Shown here in pieces: positions 8,507 to 16,694 of a stretch of 31,764 bases of DNA. Position 1 is the first letter of the stretch, and each line of letters opens with the position of its first letter. The stretch is from an uncultured Selenomonadales bacterium (GTDB lineage: Bacteria > Bacillota > Negativicutes > Selenomonadales > Selenomonadaceae), in the NCBI GenBank assembly GCA_937901445.1, contig CALDHY010000094.1, positions 1-31,764 of the forward strand, given 5' to 3'. A program made the translations under genes and the position numbers. The notes beneath the pieces were generated by a model that made no database searches, was not told the DNA's origin, and saw only the letters and a program-made list of their open reading frames with translations.

Positions 8507-10203
8507 CTTGACGCCTCCAACAAATTTTTTCTGTCTTTAATTTTTTGGTTAATCGCGGTGTACTGATAATCGCCCTGCAAGTCGCGCAGCCAAACTAAAA
8601 TTTCTGTTTCGTGCGCGTCAAGGAATTTTGCGCCGCCTTCAACTTTGCCGCCAATATTTTTGGTAAATTTTTCTTCAGCCAAAAATGAAATTTCCGCAGA
8701 ATTGAAGCCGCCAGCCAAAATAAAAAATTCTACGTTATCGCAAAATTCAATACAAGCAATTTTACTTTCCCGCGTGTCGAGTGAAAAATTTTTTGTACCT
8801 TTAGGATTGAAAATTAATTTTTTGCCGCTGTCTGAAGTCAAAACTTCGTCAAATCTTTCAGCGCGGAATTTCTCAAATAAAAAGTCTGAGCCTGCGCGAG
8901 TTACTAAAATAATTTTGGCAGTGCGCGGCAAGTTAAAAGCGTAAAAATAAGCCTCTTTTGAAACATAGTAGGGAAAACTTTTTTGCGGCTTTTCAGTGAA
9001 CGCGCCGAGTTTCATTTTAATTTTTTGCGAAAGATTGTTTAGCCGCGTTATCAATCCGCGTTTAGCTTGCGGCGAATTTCGGCAGGTACAAGAATTGGTT
9101 AAAGCCGTTTCAATTTTATCAAGTTCAGCTGAAACAAGTTGCACGTAATTTTGAATTGGCGCGTTGAAATTTGTTTTCGTGTAAAAGCGAATTTGCGTTT
9201 TGATACGTTGTTCTTCATCTTGAGAAAATTTGTAGCTGTGCCCGCCGACGTGCCACTGAATTTTTGAAAGGCTCATTGTGTCATACGCGCTTGCAGATTT
9301 TCCGCCCGCCCTTTGTCCATAATCATCTTCATTTGCTGCAAGCATTATACAATTTAGCGCGTTGTTAATATCGTAGCCGCAAAAATTCGCCAGCCTTACA
9401 AGTTCAACGTGCGGCTTAAAAATTTGGTTGCCGCTGATAATGTGGTGGGCTTGAAATTTAAATTTGTCTTGCACTTTAAGAAAATGTTTATCGACTTCAT
9501 CGCGGTTATTTTCGTTTGCAATGTGTTTTAAATAATTATCGCGCAGAGTTTTTGAATTGTTGTCAACGGTTGTTGCCGAGCGCGGGTATTCGCAATTTTG
9601 GCAAGCCTCATTATTTTCATTGTAGGGGCAAAATAAATTTTTTGAAGGCTTGCTTAAAAGTTTAGGCTTAGGATTTTTTTTAGGTTTATTAATTTGCGTG
9701 GCGACGGTGGAAGTAGCGGCGGCAGAAAGATTTTGAGTTTGATTATCGGTAGGATTTTTATTTGTGGAATTTTGAGCGGCAGAATTTTTATCAGAAGTTG
9801 CAGGATTATTTGAGTTTACCTCGTTGATTGACATTGACGCGGGAACGCTGCCGGTTGTAACGTGACCGTTGACGCCGGATTTATCAACTGTAATAAAACC
9901 TATTGGAACGGTTGCACATTTGCAAGTTGCTTTATCTGTCAGCAAAGATTTATTGTTAGAAAGTTTAGTTGGTAAAAATCCCGTCAACCACTCGCCCAAA
10001 TTACAATGAATCATACAAGGTTGAGGCGATTTTAATTGCGCCGTCATAAATATACAGTTATTACTTGCAAAAAATTTTTTAGCTTCAGTTGTCAGCAAAA
10101 TTGCGCCGTTGTATTGAACATTACTGTTACTAAAATCTTTGCAAGTTATTTTTCCGCCTTGCGTACAAATAAAAACTGCATCTTCATTCAAAAAATCTGC
10201 CAC
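8503..10203 (-). CDS. PAAR-like tip protein fused to AHH nuclease toxin
   Basis: A 566-aa polymorphic toxin. Residues 1-115 are a PAAR-like DUF4280 domain (VFICTQGGKITC, CMIHCNLGEW, and CKCATVPIGF metal-binding cysteines), which caps a VgrG spike. Residues 115-190 are an Asn/Thr/Ser/Pro-rich linker ending in a Lys-Pro run. A possible zinc knuckle CPYNENNEACQNCEYP lies near 192-207. The AHH nuclease domain follows at about 240-340: the A-H-H signature in FQAHHIIS near 249, LANFCGYDINNALNCIMLA, and the second half WHVGGHSYKF near 317-326, matching the HNH-like family whose catalytic histidines come from AHH and GH-x-Y. Residues 380-566 form an additional domain I cannot name. The start is a GTG nine bases after GAGGA. 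The immunity gene follows directly. Confidence 0.8.
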   Translation of the reverse strand: MADFLNEDAVFICTQGGKITCKDFSNSNVQYNGAILLTTEAKKFFASNNCIFMTAQLKSPQPCMIHCNLGEWLTGFLPTKLSNNKSLLTDKATCKCATVPIGFITVDKSGVNGHVTTGSVPASMSINEVNSNNPATSDKNSAAQNSTNKNPTDNQTQNLSAAATSTVATQINKPKKNPKPKLLSKPSKNLFCPYNENNEACQNCEYPRSATTVDNNSKTLRDNYLKHIANENNRDEVDKHFLKVQDKFKFQAHHIISGNQIFKPHVELVRLANFCGYDINNALNCIMLAANEDDYGQRAGGKSASAYDTMSLSKIQWHVGGHSYKFSQDEEQRIKTQIRFYTKTNFNAPIQNYVQLVSAELDKIETALTNSCTCRNSPQAKRGLITRLNNLSQKIKMKLGAFTEKPQKSFPYYVSKEAYFYAFNLPRTAKIILVTRAGSDFLFEKFRAERFDEVLTSDSGKKLIFNPKGTKNFSLDTRESKIACIEFCDNVEFFILAGGFNSAEISFLAEEKFTKNIGGKVEGGAKFLDAHETEILVWLRDLQGDYQYTAINQKIKDRKNLLEASS

Positions 10204-10215
10204 TTGAAAAATTCC

Positions 10216-13200
10216 TCATTTCAATTCTATTGGCACTGGTTCAGGTTCGGGCTTGTCAGCGAGTTCCTCAACAGTTTTTGCAATGGCGTATTCAATGACG
10301 TTTGACTTAACCGCGCGCAAGAAAACTTTTGATTCGGGGTCGGTTTTTTCAAGCGTAACATTAATTCGACGCGCCTTTTGTACGTCCATTTGATCCGAAA
10401 CTGCCTCCGGCGAATCGCTGTACAAAATATCAAAACTGTTTCCGGCGTCAATAAATTCATACCATACGCCAAATTTTGTATTTTTGCTGATTATGGTTTT
10501 AAATTTGCGTTTTTTATTTCTGCCGATATAAAACTGAAAGGGCGTCTGATTGTCAGTCGGTGTAATGTGCGTAATTTTAACGTTGCCGCTGTCTCTGCAC
10601 TTCAGCAAGCCGAATGCAACGCCGGTTTTTCCTGTAGGCTTGGCAATATCATTAGGATTGACTTCAACGCCGCGTTGGTTTTGAGTTTCAATCGCTTCAG
10701 CAGTTCCGAGCGCGGGGAAAATTTCAAATTCCGGCATTTCGTTTTGTTCGATACAAAGAATTTCGGCGGCTTTACATTTGAAAGGAATTTTTTCTGAAGG
10801 TATATTTTTAACTGCAGATTTTTCAACGACCGCAATAACTTTTTCACGAATATCAGGATTATGAATTGTAAAGAGTTCGCCGGTTGCAGGATTTTCTATA
10901 AAAACATTATCTGAAATATAGCCTTCCTTCAGCTTGTAGCCGGGCTTTAAATTGCCTTCATCGTCAAATGGAAATTCAGAAATTACCTCGTCAACCTCTT
11001 CAACGTACGTATCGACGCCTTCAGAAGTTTCCGGCAGTGTAATTAAATATTCGGCGAAAATTTCTGTAACGAGTTTTGATTTTGAAGAATTACCGGCAAG
11101 GAAAATTGAAAATTCCTGTATTTCTGAAAGTGGTTTAATATCGCAGTCGTCATTTTCAATACCTTCAAAAAACGCCTCTCTCATTGCGATAAAAAAGTTT
11201 TCAATACCTTGTGAAATTCTGTCGCGCAGGATTTTTTTTAAGTAAAGTTTATCAGTTGCCAAAGGAAAATTCGTCAACTTTTCGCCTTTGTCGGTGAAAA
11301 GGTCAACGTCGATAACGCCTTTATCCAAAATTTTTTTTGCGTCTTCGCCGTCGGGGGCTTCCCAAATTGGGCGCAATTTTTCTGAAAGGTTATGCATATT
11401 TAAATTGGCTTCCTGCGAATCTTTTATTAATGCGGCACTTCCAACAAAATCTTGTTTATCTGCCGCAAATGTAAATGGAATTTTGCCAACTTCTTTACCC
11501 CTGCCTTGCGGGTTGAGCAATTCGGATTGATTAGCCTTGAAAATTTCAAATGCCAAAAGTTTTAACAGATTTTCGCCGCCTAAAGTTTTATCGCCGTTTT
11601 CGCCAAAATGTATTAAAGAATAATCGTACCTGTCAAGCGTGGATTCTCTCAAAACGCCAAAATCAAAATCTGTTGTACCGCCGCCGAAATCGAACACGGC
11701 GTAATAATTTTCTTCATCGCCTTCAGGGTCGAAGTTGTATTCTTGCAGAGCGGTTATTGCGTACGCGGCGGGTTCACTTGCGCCATCTTGCACGATAAAA
11801 TTTTTCATAGCCGCTTCATTTGACAAAAGAGCCGTCGGCAAGGATTTTTTAAGACCGCGTTCAAAACAGCGGCGCATTTTTTCACGAGTGCTTTTTTCGT
11901 ACGTCACGGGGAACGACATAATATATTTCAGAAAAATTCCCTTTTCCTGCAACATATTATTGATATACAAGCCGATATAATAAGCGTAAAATTCCAGCGG
12001 GTTAATTTCATCCTCGCGCAGTTCCATAAAAGGCGGTAAATCTTGAGTAAATTTATTTCTGTCTTGAATTTTCATACGCATATTGGAGCCGCACCAATGC
12101 TTTAATTCAGTCAAAAAGCTGTAGTAATTTTCGCTGTTACTGCCGGAAAGATTTTCAAAGGCGGTATGAGAAACTGTAACATCATTCCACTTAGTTTTTG
12201 GACGCCCGGAGCGCGCCTTGTACGCCGCAACAAAATTATTCAAATTTATAAACTGAATAACCGTCGGGTTTTCGTAGTTTTCGGCGTTGACGCCCTTGCT
12301 GTAATTTCCGTTTCCAACTTGCAACGGCAAAATCTGCAGTCTGTCGTTTTCGTAAACTACAACTGTTGACTTTGTGCCAAAATCTATCGCTACAATCCCG
12401 TGATTAATATCATCGGCAGGATCGCGCGCCGTCCAACTTTCCTCCAAAATAATTTCGCCGGCTGCTTCTGCGTTTTCGCCGTAGTCCCATAAATCCCAAT
12501 GTCCGCGATTAGGGTCGCTCAAAATATTTGCGTCGTATGAGTCAATATCTGCGCGAATTTTATCGCCGTTCAAAAGTTCATCTCGTAAATCGTTTAAAAA
12601 TTCGTTATCGGATTTAATAGCATTTGCGCTAAGAATCTTTTTAGCGTCAGGCAGAAAATCAAATTCACTGCCCGCCAAAACTGCCGCCAAAATTTTATCT
12701 TTATCAACAGAAATTTTATCTGCGTTAGCCGTTAAATAATCTTTGTATTTGGAGTAAACAACTTTTAATTCGTAAAAAAGTTTTCTATTTTCAGTAGAAT
12801 CAAAACTGCTCGGCGTCAAGTCGTATTCAATCCATTTTAAAAGCGCAAGCGGCGCATTGCCTTTAGTATCTTCTTCGCCAAAACGGAAAATTGGAATTGA
12901 CCAAACACCGTCGCTCCAACCGTCACCGTGATATTTCCAGACACCACGATATGTATTGTAATAAGCATAGCGCGTATCCTTTTTTACAGTTAAGCCGGAA
13001 TTAGAATTGCCGCAAATTTTTATGTAGTTGCCATCACGAAAATATTTCGTTTTATTTACGAACGACACAATAGCTTCATCCAGAGTTGGTAAATCGCCCT
13101 TAAATCCTGCAAAATCTAATGTATTCAAAAAACTTGTATCATAATAATTGCCACCGTTTTGATAGTTGCAACTTCTTTTGTCCAAATTCGGCAAGAGTCC

Positions 13201-13407
13201 AAAAATGTCATTGTTGTAGTAAACATCTTTGTTGCCCATGTAAATCCATTCGTTATCTGCAAAACGGCTGGTAAATTCCGTACAAAGCGCGGCAAAATCG
13301 CCTTCAAGTTTTGTAGAAAAATAAGAAATTTTTTGTTTCAGCGCGGCTTCACGGAAATTTTGTAATTCAGCAGCGGAGACAGGTAATTTAGTAATAATTT
13401 TTGTCAT
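10216..13407 (-). CDS. Giant Hsp70/actin-fold protein with novel N-terminal region
   Basis: The protein has about 1063 residues. An ASKHA ATPase core starts near residue 335: phosphate-1 loop VAIDFGTKSTVVVYE, a long insert, FPVTYEKSTREKMRR near 500, phosphate-2 loop AVFDFGGGTTDFDFG near 568-582, and an adenosine-type motif IFLAGNSSKSKLV near 765. About 330 residues precede this core: a helical start, then a tyrosine/tryptophan/glycine-rich part (KYHGDGWSDGVWS) with no recognised family. The C-terminus has beta strands that may serve as a degenerate substrate-binding region and ends in a short Pro-Glu tail. I chose the ATG at 13405-13407 because it has GAGGTGA at ideal spacing; an upstream TTG would overlap the coiled-coil gene. 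It is not a classical DnaK. Association with the injection machinery comes from context. Confidence 0.8.
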   Translation of the reverse strand: MTKIITKLPVSAAELQNFREAALKQKISYFSTKLEGDFAALCTEFTSRFADNEWIYMGNKDVYYNNDIFGLLPNLDKRSCNYQNGGNYYDTSFLNTLDFAGFKGDLPTLDEAIVSFVNKTKYFRDGNYIKICGNSNSGLTVKKDTRYAYYNTYRGVWKYHGDGWSDGVWSIPIFRFGEEDTKGNAPLALLKWIEYDLTPSSFDSTENRKLFYELKVVYSKYKDYLTANADKISVDKDKILAAVLAGSEFDFLPDAKKILSANAIKSDNEFLNDLRDELLNGDKIRADIDSYDANILSDPNRGHWDLWDYGENAEAAGEIILEESWTARDPADDINHGIVAIDFGTKSTVVVYENDRLQILPLQVGNGNYSKGVNAENYENPTVIQFINLNNFVAAYKARSGRPKTKWNDVTVSHTAFENLSGSNSENYYSFLTELKHWCGSNMRMKIQDRNKFTQDLPPFMELREDEINPLEFYAYYIGLYINNMLQEKGIFLKYIMSFPVTYEKSTREKMRRCFERGLKKSLPTALLSNEAAMKNFIVQDGASEPAAYAITALQEYNFDPEGDEENYYAVFDFGGGTTDFDFGVLRESTLDRYDYSLIHFGENGDKTLGGENLLKLLAFEIFKANQSELLNPQGRGKEVGKIPFTFAADKQDFVGSAALIKDSQEANLNMHNLSEKLRPIWEAPDGEDAKKILDKGVIDVDLFTDKGEKLTNFPLATDKLYLKKILRDRISQGIENFFIAMREAFFEGIENDDCDIKPLSEIQEFSIFLAGNSSKSKLVTEIFAEYLITLPETSEGVDTYVEEVDEVISEFPFDDEGNLKPGYKLKEGYISDNVFIENPATGELFTIHNPDIREKVIAVVEKSAVKNIPSEKIPFKCKAAEILCIEQNEMPEFEIFPALGTAEAIETQNQRGVEVNPNDIAKPTGKTGVAFGLLKCRDSGNVKITHITPTDNQTPFQFYIGRNKKRKFKTIISKNTKFGVWYEFIDAGNSFDILYSDSPEAVSDQMDVQKARRINVTLEKTDPESKVFLRAVKSNVIEYAIAKTVEELADKPEPEPVPIELK

Positions 13408-13417
13408 AATTTTCACC

Positions 13418-14392
13418 TCAACCAATGACAACTAAACTTTGCCTGATAACTTTATCAGTGCGGCTGTATTTGTACCCGACAAGCAAAATTTCTTTAACTT
13501 TGCCGGATTGTTCGCTGTTAGATGTCTTTCTCATTTCGCCGTTGTCGAAGTTATCTCCTTCAGAAATTTTCAAGCGGGCGTAAATTTTTTCACGGCGTCC
13601 GCTGTTAGCGGCGTCAAATGCAAATTCAAACAAGCCGCATAAAATTTCAATTTCGTTGGAAGGCGCGCCGTTATTAATAGAGGTTGCCACGTAGTCAAAA
13701 AGTGATTCCAAATGACCTTCCTGCAAAACGCCCGCCAAAAAGCTTGTAGGCGAATTTTCCGCGCCGAAAATCCCTTCAAGCGCAAATTTCGTATTGCCGG
13801 AGAGTTTTTTATAGGCGGCGTAAATATTTTCAAGTTCGGAATAATTTTTTACGTAGACTTCAAGAATTGCAGTTTGTTCTTCGACAAGCGGCAAAACTTT
13901 TTCAAGTGAACTTTGCAACGTCAAATTTTGTTTTTCGACTTGCCGTAATTCTGAATCCGTACTTTCCAACGTTACGTACATTGTTGAAATTTCTTTAGCT
14001 AACACGGAAACTTTTTCAGCTTTATCTGTCAGCGCGCTTTTAAGTTGGGCGTTTTGCTGTTGCGAAGTTTCAAGCGAATTTTTTAACGCCAAATTTTGTT
14101 TTTCGACTTGCCGCAATTCGGAGCCGATAGTTTCAATTTTATCATACAGCATTGAAATTTCTTTTGATAACGCGGAAACTTTTTCAGATTTATCTGCAAG
14201 TGTAGTTTCAAGTTGAGTTTTCTGTTGCTGGAACATTTCAAGCGAAAATTGCGCGGCGTCATATTTTTGTTGCAATTCGTCGTAGTCTTTTTTTGCAACG
14301 TAGTCATCAAGGTTGAGGAGATTTTTTCTAATTTCAGAAAGGTTATTTTTTATGACGCCCATGACTTGCGCCGAAAAGTCTTTATTGTCCAA
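13418..14392 (-). CDS. Coiled-coil protein preceding the giant Hsp70
   Basis: This protein of about 324 residues consists of a short head, a long heptad-rich coiled coil (roughly residues 30-175) and a C-terminal globular region (180-324) that I do not recognise. The coiled coil holds a 56-residue tandem duplication. The start is a TTG at 14390-14392, six bases after GGAGGG; the longer reading frame would need a GTG that places the ribosome site inside the gene. It sits 10 nt upstream of the giant Hsp70 gene. A coiled-coil protein next to Hsp70 could act as a GrpE-like exchange factor or adaptor, or be a tail ruler whose length is set by the repeat number. Both are inference. No membrane segment is visible. 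Confidence 0.75.
   Translation of the reverse strand: MDNKDFSAQVMGVIKNNLSEIRKNLLNLDDYVAKKDYDELQQKYDAAQFSLEMFQQQKTQLETTLADKSEKVSALSKEISMLYDKIETIGSELRQVEKQNLALKNSLETSQQQNAQLKSALTDKAEKVSVLAKEISTMYVTLESTDSELRQVEKQNLTLQSSLEKVLPLVEEQTAILEVYVKNYSELENIYAAYKKLSGNTKFALEGIFGAENSPTSFLAGVLQEGHLESLFDYVATSINNGAPSNEIEILCGLFEFAFDAANSGRREKIYARLKISEGDNFDNGEMRKTSNSEQSGKVKEILLVGYKYSRTDKVIRQSLVVIG
13901..14230 (-). repeat. Tandem 56-codon duplication in the coiled-coil gene
   Basis: Two copies, at 14069-14230 and 13901-14062, are offset by exactly 168 bases. By my alignment the two 54-residue segments share 34 identical residues, including SELRQVEKQNL in both. At the DNA level the stretch TTTTGTTTTTCGACTTGCCG recurs almost unchanged. 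The period of 56 residues equals eight heptads, so the coiled coil would stay in register across the duplication. Confidence 0.85.
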
Positions 14393-14428
14393 ATTCTTCC
14401 CTCCAAAATTCAAATTAAATTTTAACAC

Positions 14429-14468
14429 GTCAATAAAATTTTTTGTTGTCCCGCCGGAACAATTTTTA
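14429..14468. other. Hairpin and AT-rich stretch upstream of the coiled-coil gene
   Basis: TTGTCCC-GCC-GGAACAA (14450s) forms a short stem with one G-T pair. It is followed on the plus strand by a T-rich tract and preceded by AAAATTTTTTG. Read on plus it looks like a terminator facing against the operon. Read on minus it could mark the 3' end of a leader transcript. TTGACG lies just downstream on the minus strand but has no good -10 at 16-18 bases. Confidence 0.3.
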
Positions 14469-14489
14469 TTAATTTTTTTTATTTATTAA

Positions 14490-14680
14490 ATGTACTTTCT
14501 TGTCAATCGAAACATACGCGGCTGCGTTAGCAGGCGTGTTCTTTAGCAGAAAGTACCAAAGAAATTCTTTTCGCCCGTCAGGGTTTTTCACGTCGAACAA
14601 AAAGTAATTCAAAGTTCCAGCCGCGTCTTACCACGTTTCCGTAATTCTTACTCACAAGTAAAAACCGATGACGGGCTGAA
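14490..14680 (-). other. Structured non-coding element inside the operon
   Basis: The gap 14393-14695 between two operon genes holds no supported gene but much secondary structure. GTACTTTCT (14492-14500) is the exact reverse complement of AGAAAGTAC (14548-14556). Inside lies CTGC-GTTA-GCAG with further pairing. GCCCGTCA (14573-14580) is the exact reverse complement of TGACGGGC (14669-14676), with TTTTT/AAAAA beside it. ACGCGGCTG (14516-14524) also pairs with CAGCCGCGT (14618-14626), which would compete with the other stems. Short in-frame peptides exist on minus but have no ribosome site. It may be a mobile intergenic repeat remnant, a cis-regulatory RNA or a small RNA. I cannot tell which. 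Confidence 0.5.
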
Positions 14681-14695
14681 GTTTGAACCATTTTT

Positions 14696-15550
14696 TTAAT
14701 CAAAATATTTTTGCCACTGTTCAAGCTTTGAAAATTTTTCTGCAAAGTGCGGGAAGTCATAATTGATTCTGCCAGCGCAGTCACGGCAAAACTTTTCGGA
14801 TTCAGTCGGATTGTCGCGCAGATATTGTTTGTATCCCCAAATGTGGGTATAAAAATTCTGTCCGCCGTCCAAAAGTTCCTGCATATTTGATAAGCTGTGA
14901 ATTTTTACGCCGCAAAGTTCAGCGCACATTGCAAACCAGCGTTGCTCAATGAAAACCATGTACGGCAATAAATCCCAGCCGTTTTGAGTTTCAAGCGGTG
15001 CGGATTTCTGCATAAATTCAAACGCAAAATCCCTGTAAGCTTTAACAAATTTTTCGTTGCCGTAATAAACAAAGGCGGCGTTGCACGGCTCCAACTGCCA
15101 ATTCAAATTTTCCGGCAAAGTAAAATTATCGTCGAAGTTAAAAAAATCTGCGCGAGGGTAGCAGGGTAAATCTGTACTTTCACGATGAATCACGGCAAGT
15201 TCATTTTTAAATCTGTCAAAGTTCAACGGTTGCCAAACAATAAAATCTAAGTCAATCATTACGCAGGGCAAAGGATTATAACCCAACGCAAAAATTTTAG
15301 CTCCCGCCCAAAAAATATTTTCGTCAATTCCCAAATTATCCAGAACGTTTAATGAAGTGTAAACGCCGTCCCAAATTTCAGAAATTCCGGCGTCTTGAAC
15401 AATTTGCAATCCGATAGAATCGGTGTACAAAAAAATTTCGCCGTTATATTTTCTCCATTCCAACGCAGAAAGTACCATTGTAAAAATTTCAAAATCTGCA
15501 ACTTTAAAATTTTGATTATTTTTAGTGCGTAAAATTTGAAAAGCCCTCAT
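14696..15550 (-). CDS. Glycosyltransferase-like protein (DUF6734-like)
   Basis: The 284-aa protein has a GT-A flavour: an N-terminal beta-alpha start (MRAFQILRTKN), GEIFLYTDSIGL near residue 38, FWAGAKIFAL, then PCVMIDLDFIVW near 95-106, where DLD could be the metal-binding DxD motif. The later LEPCNAAFVYYGNEKFVKAY and TQNGWDLLPYMVFIEQRW also resemble acceptor-side motifs of small family 32-like transferases or the DUF6734 family. It is cytosolic with no membrane segment. It starts at an ATG after GAGGT, 9 nt downstream of the 359-aa gene. A sugar transferase at the head of an injection-system operon could modify a structural protein or a cell-surface receptor, or be a delivered effector. Which of these holds is unknown. 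Confidence 0.55.
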   Translation of the reverse strand: MRAFQILRTKNNQNFKVADFEIFTMVLSALEWRKYNGEIFLYTDSIGLQIVQDAGISEIWDGVYTSLNVLDNLGIDENIFWAGAKIFALGYNPLPCVMIDLDFIVWQPLNFDRFKNELAVIHRESTDLPCYPRADFFNFDDNFTLPENLNWQLEPCNAAFVYYGNEKFVKAYRDFAFEFMQKSAPLETQNGWDLLPYMVFIEQRWFAMCAELCGVKIHSLSNMQELLDGGQNFYTHIWGYKQYLRDNPTESEKFCRDCAGRINYDFPHFAEKFSKLEQWQKYFD

Positions 15551-15559
15551 TGTAAAACC

Positions 15560-16639
15560 TCAATCTTTGTAAGCCGTGATAATGTGCAAGCCGTAAGCAA
15601 GCCCTTCGCCGGAACTTACCGAAATTTTATTTTGCAATTCGCGCAGGATACCTTCAATTTCGATTCTGCCGAGCGTGTTTGTTTCAAAGTACAAATTCAA
15701 AATTGTAAGTTTGCCGTCTATGTAAGTAAAATCTGCGAAAATCTGAAGTTTGCGCTCATTTGTATAAAGTTGCTCGGCGAATTGCGGCGCAAGATTCAAA
15801 TAAAAATTCCTGCCCTGCGCGAAGTCCTTTAAAACATTTACAAATTCAAAATTCCATTGCGGCTTAAATTCAAAAGTATTTTCTTCGTAGTTGTAATTTT
15901 TATCTTCAAATAAACTTTCGCCGACTGCCACGCCGCGTAAATCTTCAGCACGCTTACGAAAATTTTTTACAGATTCAAAGGCACCGCGCCCGCGCATAAT
16001 TTCAAAAATTTCCTTGAGAGTCGGGCGAATACCGAGAGCCTTTTTAGTGCCGTTCAAAATTTTAACGTTTTTGGAATTATCCATTTTCACGGTTATCGGG
16101 TAGTGAATGTAAATTTGCAAATCCTCAAGAATAATGTTGCGCGCGTCAAAGTCAATATCGCTGTCATACGTAAAATCGATAACGGCGTTGTTAATTCCAA
16201 TGTACGTTTTGTTTTGAGTTTCGACGGGGATTCTAAATTCTGCGCCGTAAAGGTAAATAATTTCCGCGCCGCTTTTTAACGCCTGTACAAGTTCACTTTG
16301 ATTTTCGACGTAAGCAGAATTTTTGCCGCTGTCAGCATACTTTGAAAATAATTCTTTGCGCTGATTCTTTGCCACGAGCGCGGAAATTTCGTTAAGTTCA
16401 GTTTCAGACAAGTTTTCAAAATCTAAATTAAAAATTTTGCAAAGTAACAATTTCAATTCAGCGTCGCCGGTTTTATTTTCAAGGGCAGCGGAGATTTTTT
16501 TTACTTCACTGAAATAAAAATTTTCTTCGAGCCAATTAATCAAGACTTTTTCTTTAGTCATAATCAAAATTTCAGACAGCGAAAACTTTTGTGTTACTTC
16601 CTGCAACGAGTGGCAATTCTGCAAAGTTTTTTTATTCAT
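15560..16639 (-). CDS. Unrecognised 359-aa protein, first gene of the operon
   Basis: I do not recognise this protein. Residues 1-90 are helical (LSEILIMTKEKVLINWLEE, followed by a second helical block). Residues 105-180 contain regular short beta strands (AEIIYLYGAEFRIPV, YIGINNAVIDF, IILEDLQIYIHYPI) that resemble a small right-handed beta-helix. The last third is mixed and ends in SSGEGLAYGLHIITAYKD. No signal peptide or membrane helix is visible. The ATG follows GGAGGAA at good spacing and lies about 70 bases downstream of a candidate promoter, so this is the first gene of the injection cluster. It could be a regulator, a chaperone or an effector. Confidence 0.7.
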   Translation of the reverse strand: MNKKTLQNCHSLQEVTQKFSLSEILIMTKEKVLINWLEENFYFSEVKKISAALENKTGDAELKLLLCKIFNLDFENLSETELNEISALVAKNQRKELFSKYADSGKNSAYVENQSELVQALKSGAEIIYLYGAEFRIPVETQNKTYIGINNAVIDFTYDSDIDFDARNIILEDLQIYIHYPITVKMDNSKNVKILNGTKKALGIRPTLKEIFEIMRGRGAFESVKNFRKRAEDLRGVAVGESLFEDKNYNYEENTFEFKPQWNFEFVNVLKDFAQGRNFYLNLAPQFAEQLYTNERKLQIFADFTYIDGKLTILNLYFETNTLGRIEIEGILRELQNKISVSSGEGLAYGLHIITAYKD

Positions 16640-16694
16640 TAAAATTCCTCCAACAGTTTATAAAATTTAATTTGCAAAAAATACAGTGGTTTTC

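Noticed and set aside
14578..14784. 68-aa minus-strand ORF overlapping the end of the glycosyltransferase-like gene
   Set aside because: It overlaps a real gene in another frame, has no convincing ribosome site, and its C-terminal part lies in the structured repeat region.
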